Positions 10,847 to 24,520 of a stretch of 64,000 bases of DNA are shown here, piece after piece; position 1 is the stretch's first letter, and every line of letters begins with the position of its first letter. The DNA lies in contig JAXRKP010000181.1 in assembly GCA_037039925.1 (NCBI GenBank), forward strand, positions 133,501 through 197,500, written 5' to 3'. Below the pieces are notes generated by a model. It did not search any database. It was not told the origin of the DNA and saw nothing but the letters and a program-made list of their open reading frames with translations. A program made the translations under genes and the position numbers. This DNA is from Doris montereyensis (lineage: Eukaryota; Mollusca; Gastropoda; Nudibranchia; Dorididae).

Positions 10847-11302
10847 ATGGTGGGTATCACTTATAACAGCACCGGTTATAACAGGACCATCATCATTGCC
10901 CCTTTCTTTCTCTCTTTGGCTATATTAAAATAGTCCTCTTATAAATAGGACTGGGAAGGGGAAACCCACTTATAACGTTGACTCTGTCAATCAGTGTGGA
11001 AAGTACACTAGAGAAGTATAAAAGTGTCTATAATGTAGATCTACGCGTAATATTACTATTAGTAATAATAATAATTGTTTATACTTTTTAATACAGACTT
11101 CATCGAGACCCAAATGTAGAAGTTTGACGTGCATAATGGGTCTAAGAATGAGAGGGAGAAAGTGTGTATCTAGTACATTATGATGGCTGGTCTACCATTG
11201 GCTAATATTGCTATTACTATGAAGGGTTATTTCCCTTGCAAACCGGTTATACCAGGTCTGTAGCCCCTCCCCGTTTATCCTGCTATAACTTGTTTCCACC
11301 AT
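10847..11302. mobile_element. TIR element (ATGGTGG termini)
   Basis: Left end ATGGTGGGTATCACTTATAA then CAGCACCGGTTATAACAGG; right end, inverted, ATGGTGGAAACAAGTTATAG with internal TATAACCGGTTTG. Two nested inverted blocks make this a convincing 456-bp TIR element, family unknown, no coding capacity. Confidence 0.65.
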
Positions 11303-14300
11303 ATTTAAGATTAAGTAAAAGTGGTTCTTCAAAAGTCATTGACATTGACACAAACAAATGAAATGAATGGCGATGAGTAAACACAGACTCATACTCATGG
11401 TACTGGTCCCTTGTCTATATGCTCAGTGAGGAGTGAATAGTAACTGCAGACTTGAGTTTCCATTTCGCCTTCCCAAAGGCAGTCATTTTACTCCATCCTC
11501 AGTGTTCCTTTTTTCCCTTCCGAATATGGCTATTTAATTCAAACATCTTTCCATTCTCAGAGGAGTACACAGTGAAACAAGTTGTCATGAACTTCTTTTT
11601 AGTAATGTACCTTGATAACATCCTTTTCTTCTAATGGCCAAAATCTTTTTTTTGTTGATATGATATGGCAGCCAAAGTCATTGATAAATTGATCAAAAGA
11701 AGGGAGTGCGGGACTCAAAAGAAAGGGAGCAGACATAGGTATGTTTGTCAAGACTCTTCTTATGAAAGGCATGTGAACTAGACCTAATAGAAGAATCAGT
11801 AACTTTGCAATTACAAAAAGTTACACCTACATCACTAGCGAGTGAGTCTCAATGTTCGCATGGCCCTTGAAGCTGAATAAGAGAGCCGATAATTAAGTAG
11901 ACATCTCAGCACAATGTAACATTAAGTAGTCACATGCACCACAGTCACAGTTACTTCATGCTGGGGAAGTTCAACATGACACAACTTGTTCATTTACAGT
12001 TTATAATAATTGGAAGCAAATTTACAATAGAAAGAAGTGTGCATGAACTCAGATGACTTTTGTTTGAACACATTGACTTCCCTAAAATGGATTCCGACAA
12101 ATGGTTACATTTTAAGCCTAAGTAGACTTACATGTAAACAAGGGCGGATATAGTATATTCACATATTTTAGCATAAAATGATATTAGAAAGTTTAACGTC
12201 AAGTTTACTTCAACTTCAAGTTTTACGTGAAGACAATCTATGAATCCAACAGAGAATTCCATTGGTCTTTATGTTAAATGTATCTATTTCCTCTAGTAAG
12301 AGATGAAAGACAGGAAAGAAGAATGTAAATCGATAAGAAATTTTGCACACAACAGTACAACACAAAAGGTGAAATACATGTAGTGTACATAATATTTATA
12401 TTGTACCAGAAAATAAACAAATTAAAACAATCAATAAATAAGAACTTCACGTACAGGAAGTTGGCAAAAGTCAGGCTTCAACCAAAATGCTTTCAATGAA
12501 AAGAAAGATTTCCAAGTTGTGTCTGTTTTTTTAACGGATTCTTTATTGGTTTGATAAGGAAAAGGAGGTCATCATACAAATAGATTACAATGAAGTACAC
12601 AATGAAATCAAGGCAACACGGCATCAAAAATACAATTCCAGTTAGTTCAATTCAAAAGGATTGCACATGTATGTAGTGAATTTGACAGGAAATTTAAATT
12701 CCTATTTAATTTCTATAACACAGTATTTTTTCTGAGAAGTTATCATAATGACATAAATAAGAATATCACATATTTCTGTTCTTTAAAAAGAAAAAAAATT
12801 ATGTGCATGTTTGTGATAGTTATTTATTTAAAAATTAATTAAAAGAATCTGTGATACATTCACATCACAAAATGTTGAGAAGGTGCACAGTTCAGAATGA
12901 GGTGGTGAGGAATGAAGAGAAGTCAATCTATTATTCTACACACACAAAACTTAAATCTATCTATTGTATCTGTCAAGTAAAGCGTAAGAGTAAAAATTCT
13001 CGCTAGAATTAAAACATTCAACTCTTCAAGATAATATTTTATTCTTCAAACAATCTTGACATTTTCTGTGAGTATTTCAAATAAAACAACCAAAAAAAAT
13101 AAGTGCAATTATCAACATATCTCAATTTTAAAAAAAGAAATTTTCAGTGGAGTAAATGCTATATGTTGATAGAATTAATATTAGCATAATAAATAATTTA
13201 GTTATCAATATCATACTCATGTTTCTATTTCTTCGATGCACACATTTGTAGTCACGTAAATATAATCTCAAATGGCCTTTCCAAATCCTGCCCTATTTAT
13301 TCATTCAAATTATCTGCTTCACTCTTAATACACATAAATGTTTATCTTGGATTTGTTTGACTGATGAACATTATTGAATATGGATATTTAGGAATGACAA
13401 TATTTCATGATTGAGAGGGTGTGAATTTCACATACATAACTTATAAAAATATCAAACTTATTTTTGTTATGAGAATAAGATTGAAACCAAAGGGCAAACA
13501 AATTTTTTTTTTTTAAAAGCATCCCCTCGCAAACAAACAAAATAATTGTCAACATAGACCTTATTTACTTTACTCTGCAGAGAATTTTAAAAATTCAGAT
13601 TCGGATATGGTTTGTTGTGTAACTGTCCAATCACAGAAGTCTTCAATACATGTATATGGGATATGTGATTTGTCCTTTATTTAAATGATTGAACGCATGC
13701 TTCTTTCATGTCTTTATAAATATTGGAGGCCTTGAAAAGTTCATTTTATGCACATGATCTAACCTAAGTAAGATTTTCGCTTTCTTCCCGCCTTGAAACT
13801 CTAAGCTCGTAATTTAAGGAACGAACTTATTTCTTTAGATCTTTTTAAAAAAGTTCAACTCTAGCTATAAGTCCATTTTGCGCACAACAGATTATTTTTT
13901 TCCCTTTGACAACATTTTAAAGACTCAAGACGTTAATAAATTGTAATAAAAAAAGCATAAAATAATGTTTGCAGCCATTTTAGATGCTTTTTTTTAAAAT
14001 TCTCTTGAAGTATTACGCCACACAGGCTTACGTTTTAAAATAAACAGCTTCACCATCGATATTCACATTCCAACATTTGAAAATTCAGCATTACTACTAT
14101 TACCATAGTTACTGTCCCTGCTATGAATATTGTATCAACCATGCATAGCATAACAATAGTATATGAAGACAAAGTGGGAAAACGACCATACTTACACTTA
14201 TGAAGAAACAGAGAAAATTAATTTTCATGAGTCCCGTAGTATGTTGTCAATAGAGATAATAGTGAAAAGTTTCATTGCAAAGAGGCTTCACTTAAGTACA

Positions 14301-14618
14301 AAAAAACAACTTTTGAGCAAAATTTGTATTAGTATAAACAACTTTGTTAAATTGCCCCAGTCTGTCAGTCTCAAACACTTTCAATTGGACTATGGTCGTT
14401 TTTCCATCTGGGTCTTCATTTAATAACATACAAACAGAGATCGTTTTCATCACATAAAAGGGGACAAGTGTAAAAAATGTCTAAGAAGCCTTAGAGTAGA
14501 CCAGATCATACGCAGGATCCTGGCTATTTGACATTGTTTAATGAGTATGTCAAAACATCAAAAGAAGACATGTAGTCATGTAGGCCTATACATACGAGAA
14601 AGGACATAAGTTCTAATA
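11303..14618. other. AT-rich intergenic stretch, no gene seen
   Basis: Only chance open frames below about 90 codons. No splice-bounded homologous block, tRNA or strong tandem repeat recognised. Confidence 0.5.
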
Positions 14619-15444
14619 CAGTAGTACGGTCTAAGAATATGTTGCCTAACACCGCAGTCCACCTCCTAGTATGCTGTCTCGGGAAACATATTTTTTTCCA
14701 TATAAATTGGCTGACACTGACATGGTTTTTACCATTAATAGCCTTAACAGACACCTCACTTGCCAAAGTTGTCAAGACAGACGCTTTTTAAAAAATTTCA
14801 AATATGCAGGCATTTCAATTAAACCAGATGTGTACATGATCACAAGCCACACATCTCAGCTGTAAGTAATAAACAGGTGTTGATGGTGAAATCCCTCTAC
14901 CTGCCTGCCAAACGGCAAGGTGTCGATTTTATCTACCTGGGCCAAGCAAACAGTGGTCATTTTTGAGTCATGGTCGAACACATGTCGTTAACAGTGAATC
15001 TTACTCTACCTGTCAGACAGTGCAGCAACAGGATGCAAGATATTTTGTGTAGGCAAAATAAACAATGGTCTAAATTCATCATTACTTAGCGTTTGTGTCA
15101 TAAAATTAAGGTTAATCGCTCTCAAGGTAATCGCAAGATGAATGTACCCATGTCTCACCAATATGGCGTTAGTGAGTGAAATTTTTTTTATTGATTTATT
15201 GTGAGTTGATCAGTAATTAGAAATGGCCGCTGGCTACATTAAGTTGACAAATTGCAAGGCTGACATGTTTTCATGATTGACAGGTTGGGTAAGAATTAGA
15301 TTTTATTATGGTCGTACTCAGTCATAGTCATAGCCTTTCTTTGTGTGTTAATGTCAACGTTTGCCGTCCGCTTACAACCATGGTCTGTCTCCCAACACAA
15401 TTGTTCAATCTCCCAAGGGGCATGTTGAAAGACCACTACTACTC
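14619..15444. mobile_element. TIR DNA transposon family (CAGTAGTACGGTCTAAG), copy 1
   Basis: Left end after TA: CAGTAGTACGGTCTAAGAA; right end, inverted, GAGTAGTAGTGGTCTTTCAA. The whole 0.8 kb aligns in reverse orientation with 54945-55761, including shared stretches such as CTACCTGTCAGACAG versus CTGTCTGGCAGGTAG. Non-coding, pogo-like by termini and TA flank. Confidence 0.75.
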
Positions 15445-16517
15445 TTCTAATAATATGATAATGATAGGAAACCTTTCCTGATCACATAAAAAAAAAAAAA
15501 GAATCAGATGACTAGTCTAACATATATAAGTATGAGCATATATTTTAAAAATAAAAAGTAAATAAACTTGAAATAAATATAAATGTTTCGAATATCTTTT
15601 GATGGGTTGATAAGAACACACGTGTCTGTATGCTTCAGCCCAAAGCTCTTCCCTGAGTGTATCTAGTCATTCGTAGTCAGTCTAGTTAATGTCCCGACTG
15701 GCAAAAATGCTTCTCTTTCACATTGCACATAACTATTATTAGTATTACCAACCCTTTACAACTACATCTTCATCAACATACAGTACACACATGGAGATAA
15801 AAATTAGCCCCTTTCATCTACAACGGTGGCAGCAATCCCTGGATTCAAGTTCAAATAGGGATATGATGGTTCTTCGACCATTCCAACGATGGGAAAAAGA
15901 AGCAAAGCAAAGGGATGATGATGACGATGAAAGTTGAAAGGAGTAGCAAAAACTACTCGATCATCCAATCCATTCACCTTTCAACAAAGCGCATGCACAC
16001 ACACGCATCCACAAACAATATAACATGTTAAATAATAATAATTAATATACAAATTGTGTATTCAAATGAGTGTACTGTAAATCTTGTAATGATTTTTTTT
16101 AAAGTCTTCAGATGACACTTTCTAGGAACAAACAATTCATCATCTGCTATTAAATAAGCCATCTAATTATAACATCTAATCTTGTTCGCAAGTTTTCCGT
16201 CATTTTTATGTCATTTCAAAATCATTAAGACAGAAGATTCATATTCTTGACAATTTTTTTGGTTAGATAATGGTGAAATTTTACGAATATATTTACGATT
16301 GTATACTAAATATTCCCTGATTCAAGACTTTCACTTCAGTTTGTTAAAACAAATAATCAAATTGGTGAAGACTTTTTGATGTAATGGGATAAAAAAGTTT
16401 CCTTAAAACTACAAACTTTCAAAAATAAAGATTTAATTAAAATAAAATAATAGAGTAAATTGTAAACATTAGCAATTGAAGTTGTAACATAAACCAAAAG
16501 GGCAAATTGATCTAATA
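15445..16517. other. AT-rich intergenic stretch, no gene seen
   Basis: Holds an A-run at 15487-15500 and a GATGATGATGACGATG stretch near 15914. No supportable gene. Confidence 0.45.
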
Positions 16518-16800
16518 CAGTAGTGACTGCCTAAATGCCCGTTTCGCCTAAATGCCCGAAATCTCAGTGAAACAGATTTTTTTCTATATAAATTGCCCAT
16601 TACAAAACCAAGATTTTTGACTAAATGCCTGATCTCAACAGTACCTGTAAGTGTCATTTTCTCCAAATAAACAAAAATTATGTCATGATGATCCCCCCAC
16701 CCCCCCATAATCGTTGCCCTGAATGCCCTTGACCTACGTTCGCCTAAATGACCTTTTTGCTCTGCTTTCCAAGCGCCGGGCATTTCAGCAGTCACTACTG
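16518..16800. mobile_element. pogo/Tigger-like MITE with TA target
   Basis: Left CAGTAGTGACTGCCTAAATG, right (inverted) CAGTAGTGACTGCTGAAATG, about 26-bp TIRs, each end flanked by TA. 283 bp. A degenerate half related to its right end occurs at about 34840-34925. Confidence 0.85.
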
Positions 16801-16802
16801 TA

Positions 16803-18400
16803 TCTTCAATAAACGTGAGAGGTCACTTAGATTTGCAAGAGAGGTGGTGTAGAAACAATTGTTACTTTAATTGTTGTTGTATCTATATTCTATTTGTGTG
16901 CTTTCATTTTTTGTCTCTTTCTTAGGACAAACTAAATCATATAAAAACTGATTTTTTTATGAATGACGGCAACATAATTCACAATGTGGTAAGTTTCAAG
17001 CTGGGTGTCTATAGGAAAAAGACAAATACAAATATGAAAGAATGATAAAAAAATACAGTATTTTAAAGAAACGAAAAAGGGACTAGTGAAATAATAAACG
17101 TTACATAGAAGATAAGAAAGTTCACCGTCACATTTTTGATTTGAGAGAAGTGCACAATGATGGGCAATTCATAATCATATCAACTATTATGAAAGAGCAA
17201 AATATAAAAATTATGGGAGTGACACTGACAACAGCAAAAGCAGAATTTGTGTCAGTGTCAGTTATAGACACCAAATACTGCCAGTGGTGGATGTTGATGA
17301 AGAAGCACGGTGATTCTAATCAAGAAATGCCATATTTAGATGTTTATATTAGAGTGATTTTGTAAGAAGCAGCATGAAAACCCAGACAGAGTACTTAAGA
17401 CGGAGGAATTGCAATGGAGACGGCTGAGTTAGTTGTGAGAAAACACATCTGTATGGTGTACGATTATGATAGCATTCCTTTCAATTCCAATCATGCTTTT
17501 TATAATTGCAGGAATTGGAAGTTTATACTATACTATCACACAATACGGTAAAAGAGGAAAGAAAGACACAAGACACAAAAGTCGTTTTCAAAACATACAC
17601 ACAAAGAAACAAGAAGCCTATTGTTATATTTGTGGTGGTGAAATGAAAGTGTTCAGTACAAAGAACAACCCAACTATCATGAGCAAAAGATCACAATAAA
17701 GGGCAATAAAAAATTCAGTTTCATTATTAGTTGCAACTAAGTGCTTTTGTTTGTTTCATTGAAATTCACCCTGTCCACCATGGCGGTAATCTCAGGGTGA
17801 ATAAAGAGGAAACAACAAGATGAAAGCTAAGTGAAAGAAGGAAAGCAAAGAAAAGGACCTACCAGCAACGCCCATCAACCGCCCACGCAATTAAGTGCAT
17901 TGAAGTTTATTAATTGTTACACATTCAACGTCCGTCGTGCCCTTGAATCTAAAATAAATTTTAAATGAACATTTTAATCACAAAAACATTAGATGTCACA
18001 TACACAACATTGTGGAGCAGAAAGGGGTATTATTTAAAAATGTATTTAGGACAAAATAATTTTCTAAAATTCAAACATCATTTGGAACAAGTAAGATGGA
18101 ATGATAAATAGTGAAAACTATAATGGGTCGTAGACATACATGAATGTAAAATTAGTTTTTAAATCCTGTATAGTAGGCTACATGCCAGTAAAATTAAAAT
18201 GATTCTAGACCAATAGGAACAGATATACAATCTAGTTCCTTTTGTGATGAAAAGAATAGAAAACTCTGATGCAAGATATGAGCTCGGAAATAGCTTTCAT
18301 AATAAGAATCCTTATCTATGAAAGAATTTCACTCTGAATGAGCAAATATGATATCAAGTGTTACCATACATCGTCTATTCTGATAAAGTCTATCCGCAAA
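16803..18400. other. intergenic stretch, only a short hairpin repeat seen
   Basis: Apart from the short repeat at 17753-17819, I see no gene. Open frames at 17141-17365 and 17466-17699 have no recognisable domain and no splice context. Confidence 0.4.
17753..17819 (+). repeat. short hairpin repeat, copy 1 of 3
   Basis: GTTTCATTGAAATTCACCCT, then CCACCATGGCGGTAATCTC and AGGGTGAATAAAGAGGAAAC. ATTCACCCT and AGGGTGAAT form an inverted pair. Related copies at 26774-26850 (same strand) and 59782-59851 (opposite strand). Confidence 0.7.
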
Positions 18401-18970
18401 CTTGGGAGGTGACCCGCGGGTAAAATTATTACAAGCACATGAAGTCGTCTGAGTATGGTCAGGGCATTAGGCTATTGTGAGAATGAGATCTAGATGACAT
18501 AAAAATGCCTTCTTCTTCAAATTGGGAGTGGCCGTTTGAGCTTCGACAAAATGTCGCTACGGCCCCAGTTGGCTTCAGGGCCAGTTGCGGCTTAATTCTC
18601 CGGGATCCCATAATTACATTCAGTAAAAGCGGGCCTCACTTTCGATGAGGAAACTCACTTAGCTCCCTCTTGGCGGCAGGTCTTTACTGTTGGTCATTGA
18701 GGGTTTCATTGGGTAATCCAGCAGCCATTGTTGTGCTGGGCTCCTAGAAAAATAATCTTGTTTTGGCAGGCGAGGAAGCACGCTGCCCAGGGGGTGCCTT
18801 GGAACCTCCAACTTATATTCCTCATTTAAAAACCACTTCCTCCCCAGAGAAGTGGCGGGCTACTTTACGAATCGTAAAGTTCAGGGGACGATTCGCTTTG
18901 CCACAGGTAAATTGTGTTCGCTGAGTCCCTAAAGTCTGACAGGACCAGATAAACACCTTCAAATTTAAGA
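18400..18970. other. GC-richer block of unknown nature
   Basis: About 550 bp clearly richer in G+C than its surroundings, with short self-complementary pieces (GGCCCCAGTTGGCTTCAGGGCC at 18561 region, CTTTACGAATCGTAAAG at 18871). No open frame. Probably a repeat or retroelement end; unidentified. Confidence 0.45.
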
Positions 18971-19293
18971 TGTTTCAAAACAACATTACGAGCTATTAAA
19001 TATATATATGACATTTCTTATTATCTCACATTACTAAGCAATCATTTGGGCATCTTACAGCTCTACAAGTTTTGATTTTAAATTTGAATCAAGTATACAA
19101 ATCTGTCTACATTGCAGCACAATGAAGGAATACTGATACTTACATATTTTTGCAAATCAAACATTTATACTCATGAAAATAATGTGCATGTATAACAATT
19201 TTATCTTAAGAAAAAAAATAAAATTGAAATAAATTGAAACAAACAACCTCCCAATACACACAAACCATTTTTGTTTGTTTCTTGTGTGTATTA

Positions 19294-19545
19294 GAGGCCT
19301 TGTAGCAAAACCGTAGTGTTGTGAGTTTGTAACTATACTACAGCGCCGGTTCAAATCCCATGGCTGGCCCAGGTATTTTTTCACAACATTGTATTCTAAG
19401 GAAAGGTAATTCACTCTGCATTCCTCACTTGACTCGGGTGTGAATGAGCACCCAGCTGTAGGCAGAGAAAGATCTTGTCAGTTAGTATGAAGTGCCTAAC
19501 CGACAGCTGTACTGTATGTTCCCCAGGGAGTTGAGAAGGACTTTT
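19294..19545 (+). mobile_element. tRNA-derived SINE-like element, family 2
   Basis: Head GAGGCCTTGTAGCAAAACCG, then GCGCCGGTTCAAATCCCATG, which contains a perfect B box (GGTTCAAATCC). The 3' part ends CCCCAGGGAGTTGAGAAGGA-CTTTTGAATG. Unlike family 1. One copy seen. Confidence 0.6.
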
Positions 19546-19660
19546 GAATGAAATGGTATGCTGGGGAATAAATGTATGCTTGGTGGGCCTGTACTTGTGC
19601 AGGGATATAGACTTTTAACCCATCTTTATCTTTTACCGTTATGTATATATTCCAATTGTT

Positions 19661-19679
19661 CCCCCCCCCCCCCCCCCCC
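19661..19679 (+). repeat. poly-C run
   Basis: Nineteen consecutive C. A matching poly-G run of about 22 lies at 20587-20608. Confidence 0.95.
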
Positions 19680-20586
19680 GATAAATCAGATCAAACAAGA
19701 GAAGCAGCTACATAACAGAGTACTGTTACTCAATTTCTTCAGCTTGAACATGATAAAACAATAGGCTGTATGTGTGTGAGAGAAGACAAATCAATTACAT
19801 GTAACATGGTACAGTTTTAGAGATGTACTGTTTCTATCAAACACCAGACAATTGAGACAAGTTGAGAAGTGAACACATCAGATAAGCTGAGATAGTATGG
19901 TTTGAACGATCATTTACTGAAATCTAAAAACATTGTGTGAAAATAGTAACCACATTCTCTTAACGTTCTCAAGTCAAAATGCATTATCACAATGATGAAG
20001 GAACTCTCCAGGAAAATACAGAATGCAATGAATTCCAATATAATCTATAAATGGTTTCAAAACATTCTTTAAAAAAAAATGTAATCATATATATAAAGAG
20101 AATGACATCATATATGTCTGTGAGTAAACTCACAAATCCACACACTTCATATTCATATACACAATTCCTGTATCATTATAAACAGTAAGTCAGTTTCATA
20201 TTAATGTGACATAGTGAATCGCATTACCTTATTTCATTCACATACACATTGTAATTGTAGGTCCATTTATCCAACTTATCCATATTCATCCTTTCCCTAT
20301 TCTTAAAAAAAATGTTTCTAGAAAATTTAATTCCAGAAAGAATGACAATTTTAAAACTGACTCAAAATATTCAGGGCATAGGTATCAGCTCTGATCTCCC
20401 TCATTCTATGGTATCGTTGACAACCAGAACAAATGCATGTATCACAGCTCTTGCACCATATCCGGTACCCATGTACTATGGCGTACACACATAAATAAAT
20501 TAGAAATAAAATAACGAAGGGTAACTTTTGACACGGAGTTCAGACCAAGCTGGGAATGTAAACAAGCTAGATGAATGACAAAATAG

Positions 20587-20608
20587 GGTGGGGGGGGGGG
20601 GGGGGGGG
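20587..20608 (+). repeat. poly-G run
   Basis: About 22 consecutive G, next to GGTG. Length in the assembly may be unreliable. Confidence 0.95.
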
Positions 20609-23600
20609 CAAAGAACATTGGTGTTGGTAGTGCAACTGGTACAAAGATGTTATTCATACTATAAGGGAATGCCAATGCAGTTTTGTCTTCCACAAGGGAA
20701 CCTAAGGAATACACTATAGTTATGTATATATAATATTTAATATACGATTTTTCATCATACTTCTTGGAGGAATATTTAGTGTGGAATAGAATTTTGAATA
20801 GCAAGGAGGAGCTCACATATTTACTGAAAACATGATTTAAAACAAATGTCGAAAGGAAGGTGGAATTTTAATGTGCAAAAGGAGGGAACAATTAAGACAA
20901 CACAAGAGTTGAGATTACACGAACGTAAGTAATACATAACGAAAACTGTTGAAAGCATTAGAATATAGTGAAATTTCTTCATTTACCAGAAATGTTTACT
21001 TAACCTTTGATATATTTCATTATTAAGTACTCCATATTAGTATCATGTTCAAAACCTGCATAACACACAAAAAGACGAATCTCACTTGCAATCAAAGTGA
21101 ATCATGAAATTCTAATAGTTAGGGACAATCAAAGTAGAGATGACAAAACAAACAATACAGAGAGGCAAAATCACACACTAAAACTCAAGGATAGCAGTCA
21201 TTGTATCAAATGGGTTAAGTAACCATCACTGTCATTTGCCTCCATTCACAATCTGTAGTAGAATACATAGGAAAACAACAAAATGAAAGACACAAACAAA
21301 ACAAAAAAAAAGAATATGTAAAAATCCAGCAGACTTCCCAGGAAAACCAATCAACTTTTTGCACAACACATATGATGAACAAAATACACTAACTAAAATA
21401 AAGAATTTAGAGAAAACATTCTTCATTATTACAACATAACACCCCCCAAACAAAAAACAAAACAAACCCCAACAAAAGCACACGCCAACAAAAACTTTGA
21501 TTACTGAAATTAGTTTGGTCACTTTATCCAAATAAAGTGATAACTTCACGATATGCAACTTCTGACACAGACATAAGTGAGAGAATATTCATAAGAAAAA
21601 TGACCGTGTAGTAAATATGCAGCAATAGGAATGAAATACACAAATAAATATCGATAAAGCTGTATGAGTTGTTTTCTCAGGGAATCTCGTTGAACTGAGA
21701 TGGAAAGAGTATTTGCAAAGCTTGAGAATTCAAATCATGGACTCTGTGTGTGTCACACTTTACTTTGAGTAGCTGAGTACTATAGCTGAGAAATACAACA
21801 TGTTTGTAAGTAAAATGACAAAATTTGGTAAAACTTGACATACAGCTCTTGTCACAAGTCTATTTCCCCAATTTCACAAGAGACTCGTTTGATTCCAAGG
21901 CTAAAATAGCCACAGTGCCAGTCCGTTAATCTTCACCTGGCAATTTACAAATGTCTCTCGGTTTTTTATTAATTTTGGTCACAGATATAAAAAGAAAATT
22001 TAATTATTTAAGAAGAAAACAAAAAGGAAGGAAAAGTAAATACACCCAAGATATTGATTTTCGCACAAAATTACAAAATTCTTTTCCTACATCTAAAACT
22101 TGAATTTTACTATGTAAAATGTATTCATTACATGGGTTAAAGAGATTAAGTTAAGAATATTTTTAATTTTCTTCTTTAAATGTACATTGCTAAAGATGCA
22201 GAATCATGGGTCAAATATCCGTGTAAGATTTTCAAAAAGTATGAAAATTATAAATTTTGCTTCTTCATGGACATATCTTAAACTCAAATGCTTTAAACTT
22301 TATTGCAGACTTCTTCGAACACTTCAACTCTCAATGGTGAAGAAGAATTTTTTTTACCTTTATATGGTTTTCAATATTTGAGGGGAAAATTTTTTTCAAC
22401 ATCAACGATGTTAAACATACTAAGATATAGCATTGTCATCTTATTTCACAAGAGATAATTATGGTAAAACATGTGTATGCACAGCACAAAGGAAAAAACT
22501 ACGGTAAGGACCATGCAAAGACAAAGGGAAATCAAGCCTGTTTTTACGGCTGTCATATAATATTGAAACAAGCCAAACATAAACACAGGACAGGAATGTC
22601 TGGGAAAACCTTTGTGAATAAATGATCTTTAATCCTTAAGGAAAATGATCACTATAAAGATGATATGTAATATACAAATAAAATGTTGGACAATTATAAA
22701 AATGTGACTAGTTTTGCTAGTTCCACTGTCATATGACATGATACCAATGTATATTGATTCATAGACGTATGGTAAATATAACCCTACCCCCCCACCCCCT
22801 TAAGGATACTCCTCTAAAAAACAACAACCCAATATAGATCTTTAAAAAACAACTACAGTTTACTAAAAATATAAATGATCCGACACATAAAAATTCACGA
22901 CAATATAGTTGGGCTTTTTTTGTCTTCATAATAAAGGGTATATGAAAATACAAACATGTGAAATTTTCATAAAAGATATCATCGAGCTTAAAAATATGTG
23001 TTAGTTCTTAAAGTAAAAGCAATCAAATGCTGTTAAATTATTACTGATAGATGATTCAACTTTTATCTTTTTTCCGGCTGACCACATTCTCTCAATATTG
23101 ATCGATGGCCTACTTTTGCTATGTCCGGGGTTTCCTTGCGTGTCAGTGAGGATTCTCTCTCCCCGACTGACCAGTCTGCTACTCTTGACCACTGGAGCGT
23201 GTTTGTCAGAAAGGAATTAAAAAAACCCTACTTGTTTTGAATTTCAAGGAAGTAAATTTTAGTTTAGGTTATTTTTCTCGCAGAAAGATTTACTTGGAAC
23301 ATGCCTATCTACATTTTCATCCTGAAAGTAACTTAAAACATACCTGACAGTATAAATTTTATTTTCTTTCTGTCATTTGTCCATCGGAATTAGCATGATG
23401 CTCGTCATTTTACACCCATTCGATTTTTTTTATACCATAATGAGATTCAAAAAAGACTCTCATTTCATTGGGCAGTCATTGCATTAATTGAACTGGTGCT
23501 AACAAAGTGGATTATTCTAGATAAAACTGGTAAAAATAAAGGCATTCCAAAAAGCCTCTGTGTGTCACTAGCTCAGTTCTACAGGACACACTGCTAACAC

Positions 23601-23986
23601 TCTGTCTCTCCCCAGAAGACTGGAGGGATTCAAATACACCAGACCCACCATTAACGTAGTTTGTGTTACGAGCGCCAAGCGGTTTTGAAAATATACGGGA
23701 TCCTCCAGAAAAGGGTTAATAAACTTTTAAGTGTGTTTGACGAAGGGTATGGATATGTCAAATGGAAAAGAGTTTTGACGTGTAGAAATATTCTGTCACT
23801 GTCTCAGCACAATACATTTTTTTATGTCATGCTGCTAATCACTTTTAAACGAGGTATCAATAATATCTTTTATCACAGGAAGAATAACAGCAAATAATTT
23901 TACTCTGCTTCACAGATGTGAAAGTAAAACAAAAAGATAAAAAGATTAAGAAGTCCTAGTCCAGACGTTACATATGAAGGGGTGAC
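20609..23986. other. AT-rich intergenic stretch, no gene seen
   Basis: Only short chance frames; no homologous exon, no strong repeat recognised. Confidence 0.45.
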
Positions 23987-24210
23987 ATGCAAAAACCGCT
24001 ATATCCAAAAAGGACAACTTGAGAAAATCAACCGTTTCTTCCCTTAGTTCTACACAAAGCCTGATCAATTTCATGTTTAGAGCAGAATTATAACAGGCTA
24101 TAGTCAGCTTTGAAAAGGAATGATTTCATCATCAGAAGACTCTTCATTCAAAGTCTGAGATGGTGTAAAAACTCACAATATGTAAAAATGGCGCATAGCA
24201 GTTTTGCATC
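23987..24210. mobile_element. short TIR MITE (GATGCAAAA family), copy 2
   Basis: Starts ATGCAAAAACCGCTATATCC, ends GGCGCATAGCAGTTTTGCAT. Aligns with 7814-8032. Both AATAAA hexamers of copy 1 are absent here (AATCAA and ACACAAA instead). Confidence 0.8.
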
Positions 24211-24520
24211 TCACCCTCATATACATGTGATGAGGCAAGGTGCCATCTTGAAAAAAGTAATAAAATAAAATCATAGACCAGAAATCATCTCCCATAAGAA
24301 TGAACAGAAGACAAATACAAAGGAATAAATAGAAGAAATAAAGAAGAGTCATCCTTACACTGGCACCCATGCCGACATGTCAAGGAATGAAGAAGAGCAT
24401 TGCGACTGTGTCCCTTTTGTCCTTAGGAATATCCCAAAAGAGCATTATGGCTGTTCAGCCCTTTGTCTTTCTCTTACTGTTATTGTTCTTATGGAGCTCA
24501 AGTTCACTTCTATTAAGTTC

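Noticed and set aside
15828..15965. Minus-strand reading VEEPSYPYLNLNPGIAATVV
   Set aside because: Looks protein-like, but there is no start, no splice sites I trust and no known match; too short to call.
17141..17699. Two small plus-strand frames
   Set aside because: No conserved domain, no homologous exon partner, AT-rich context.
20442..20816. 124-codon frame with a poly-proline run
   Set aside because: The prolines come from the poly-G tract at 20587; no other sign of coding.
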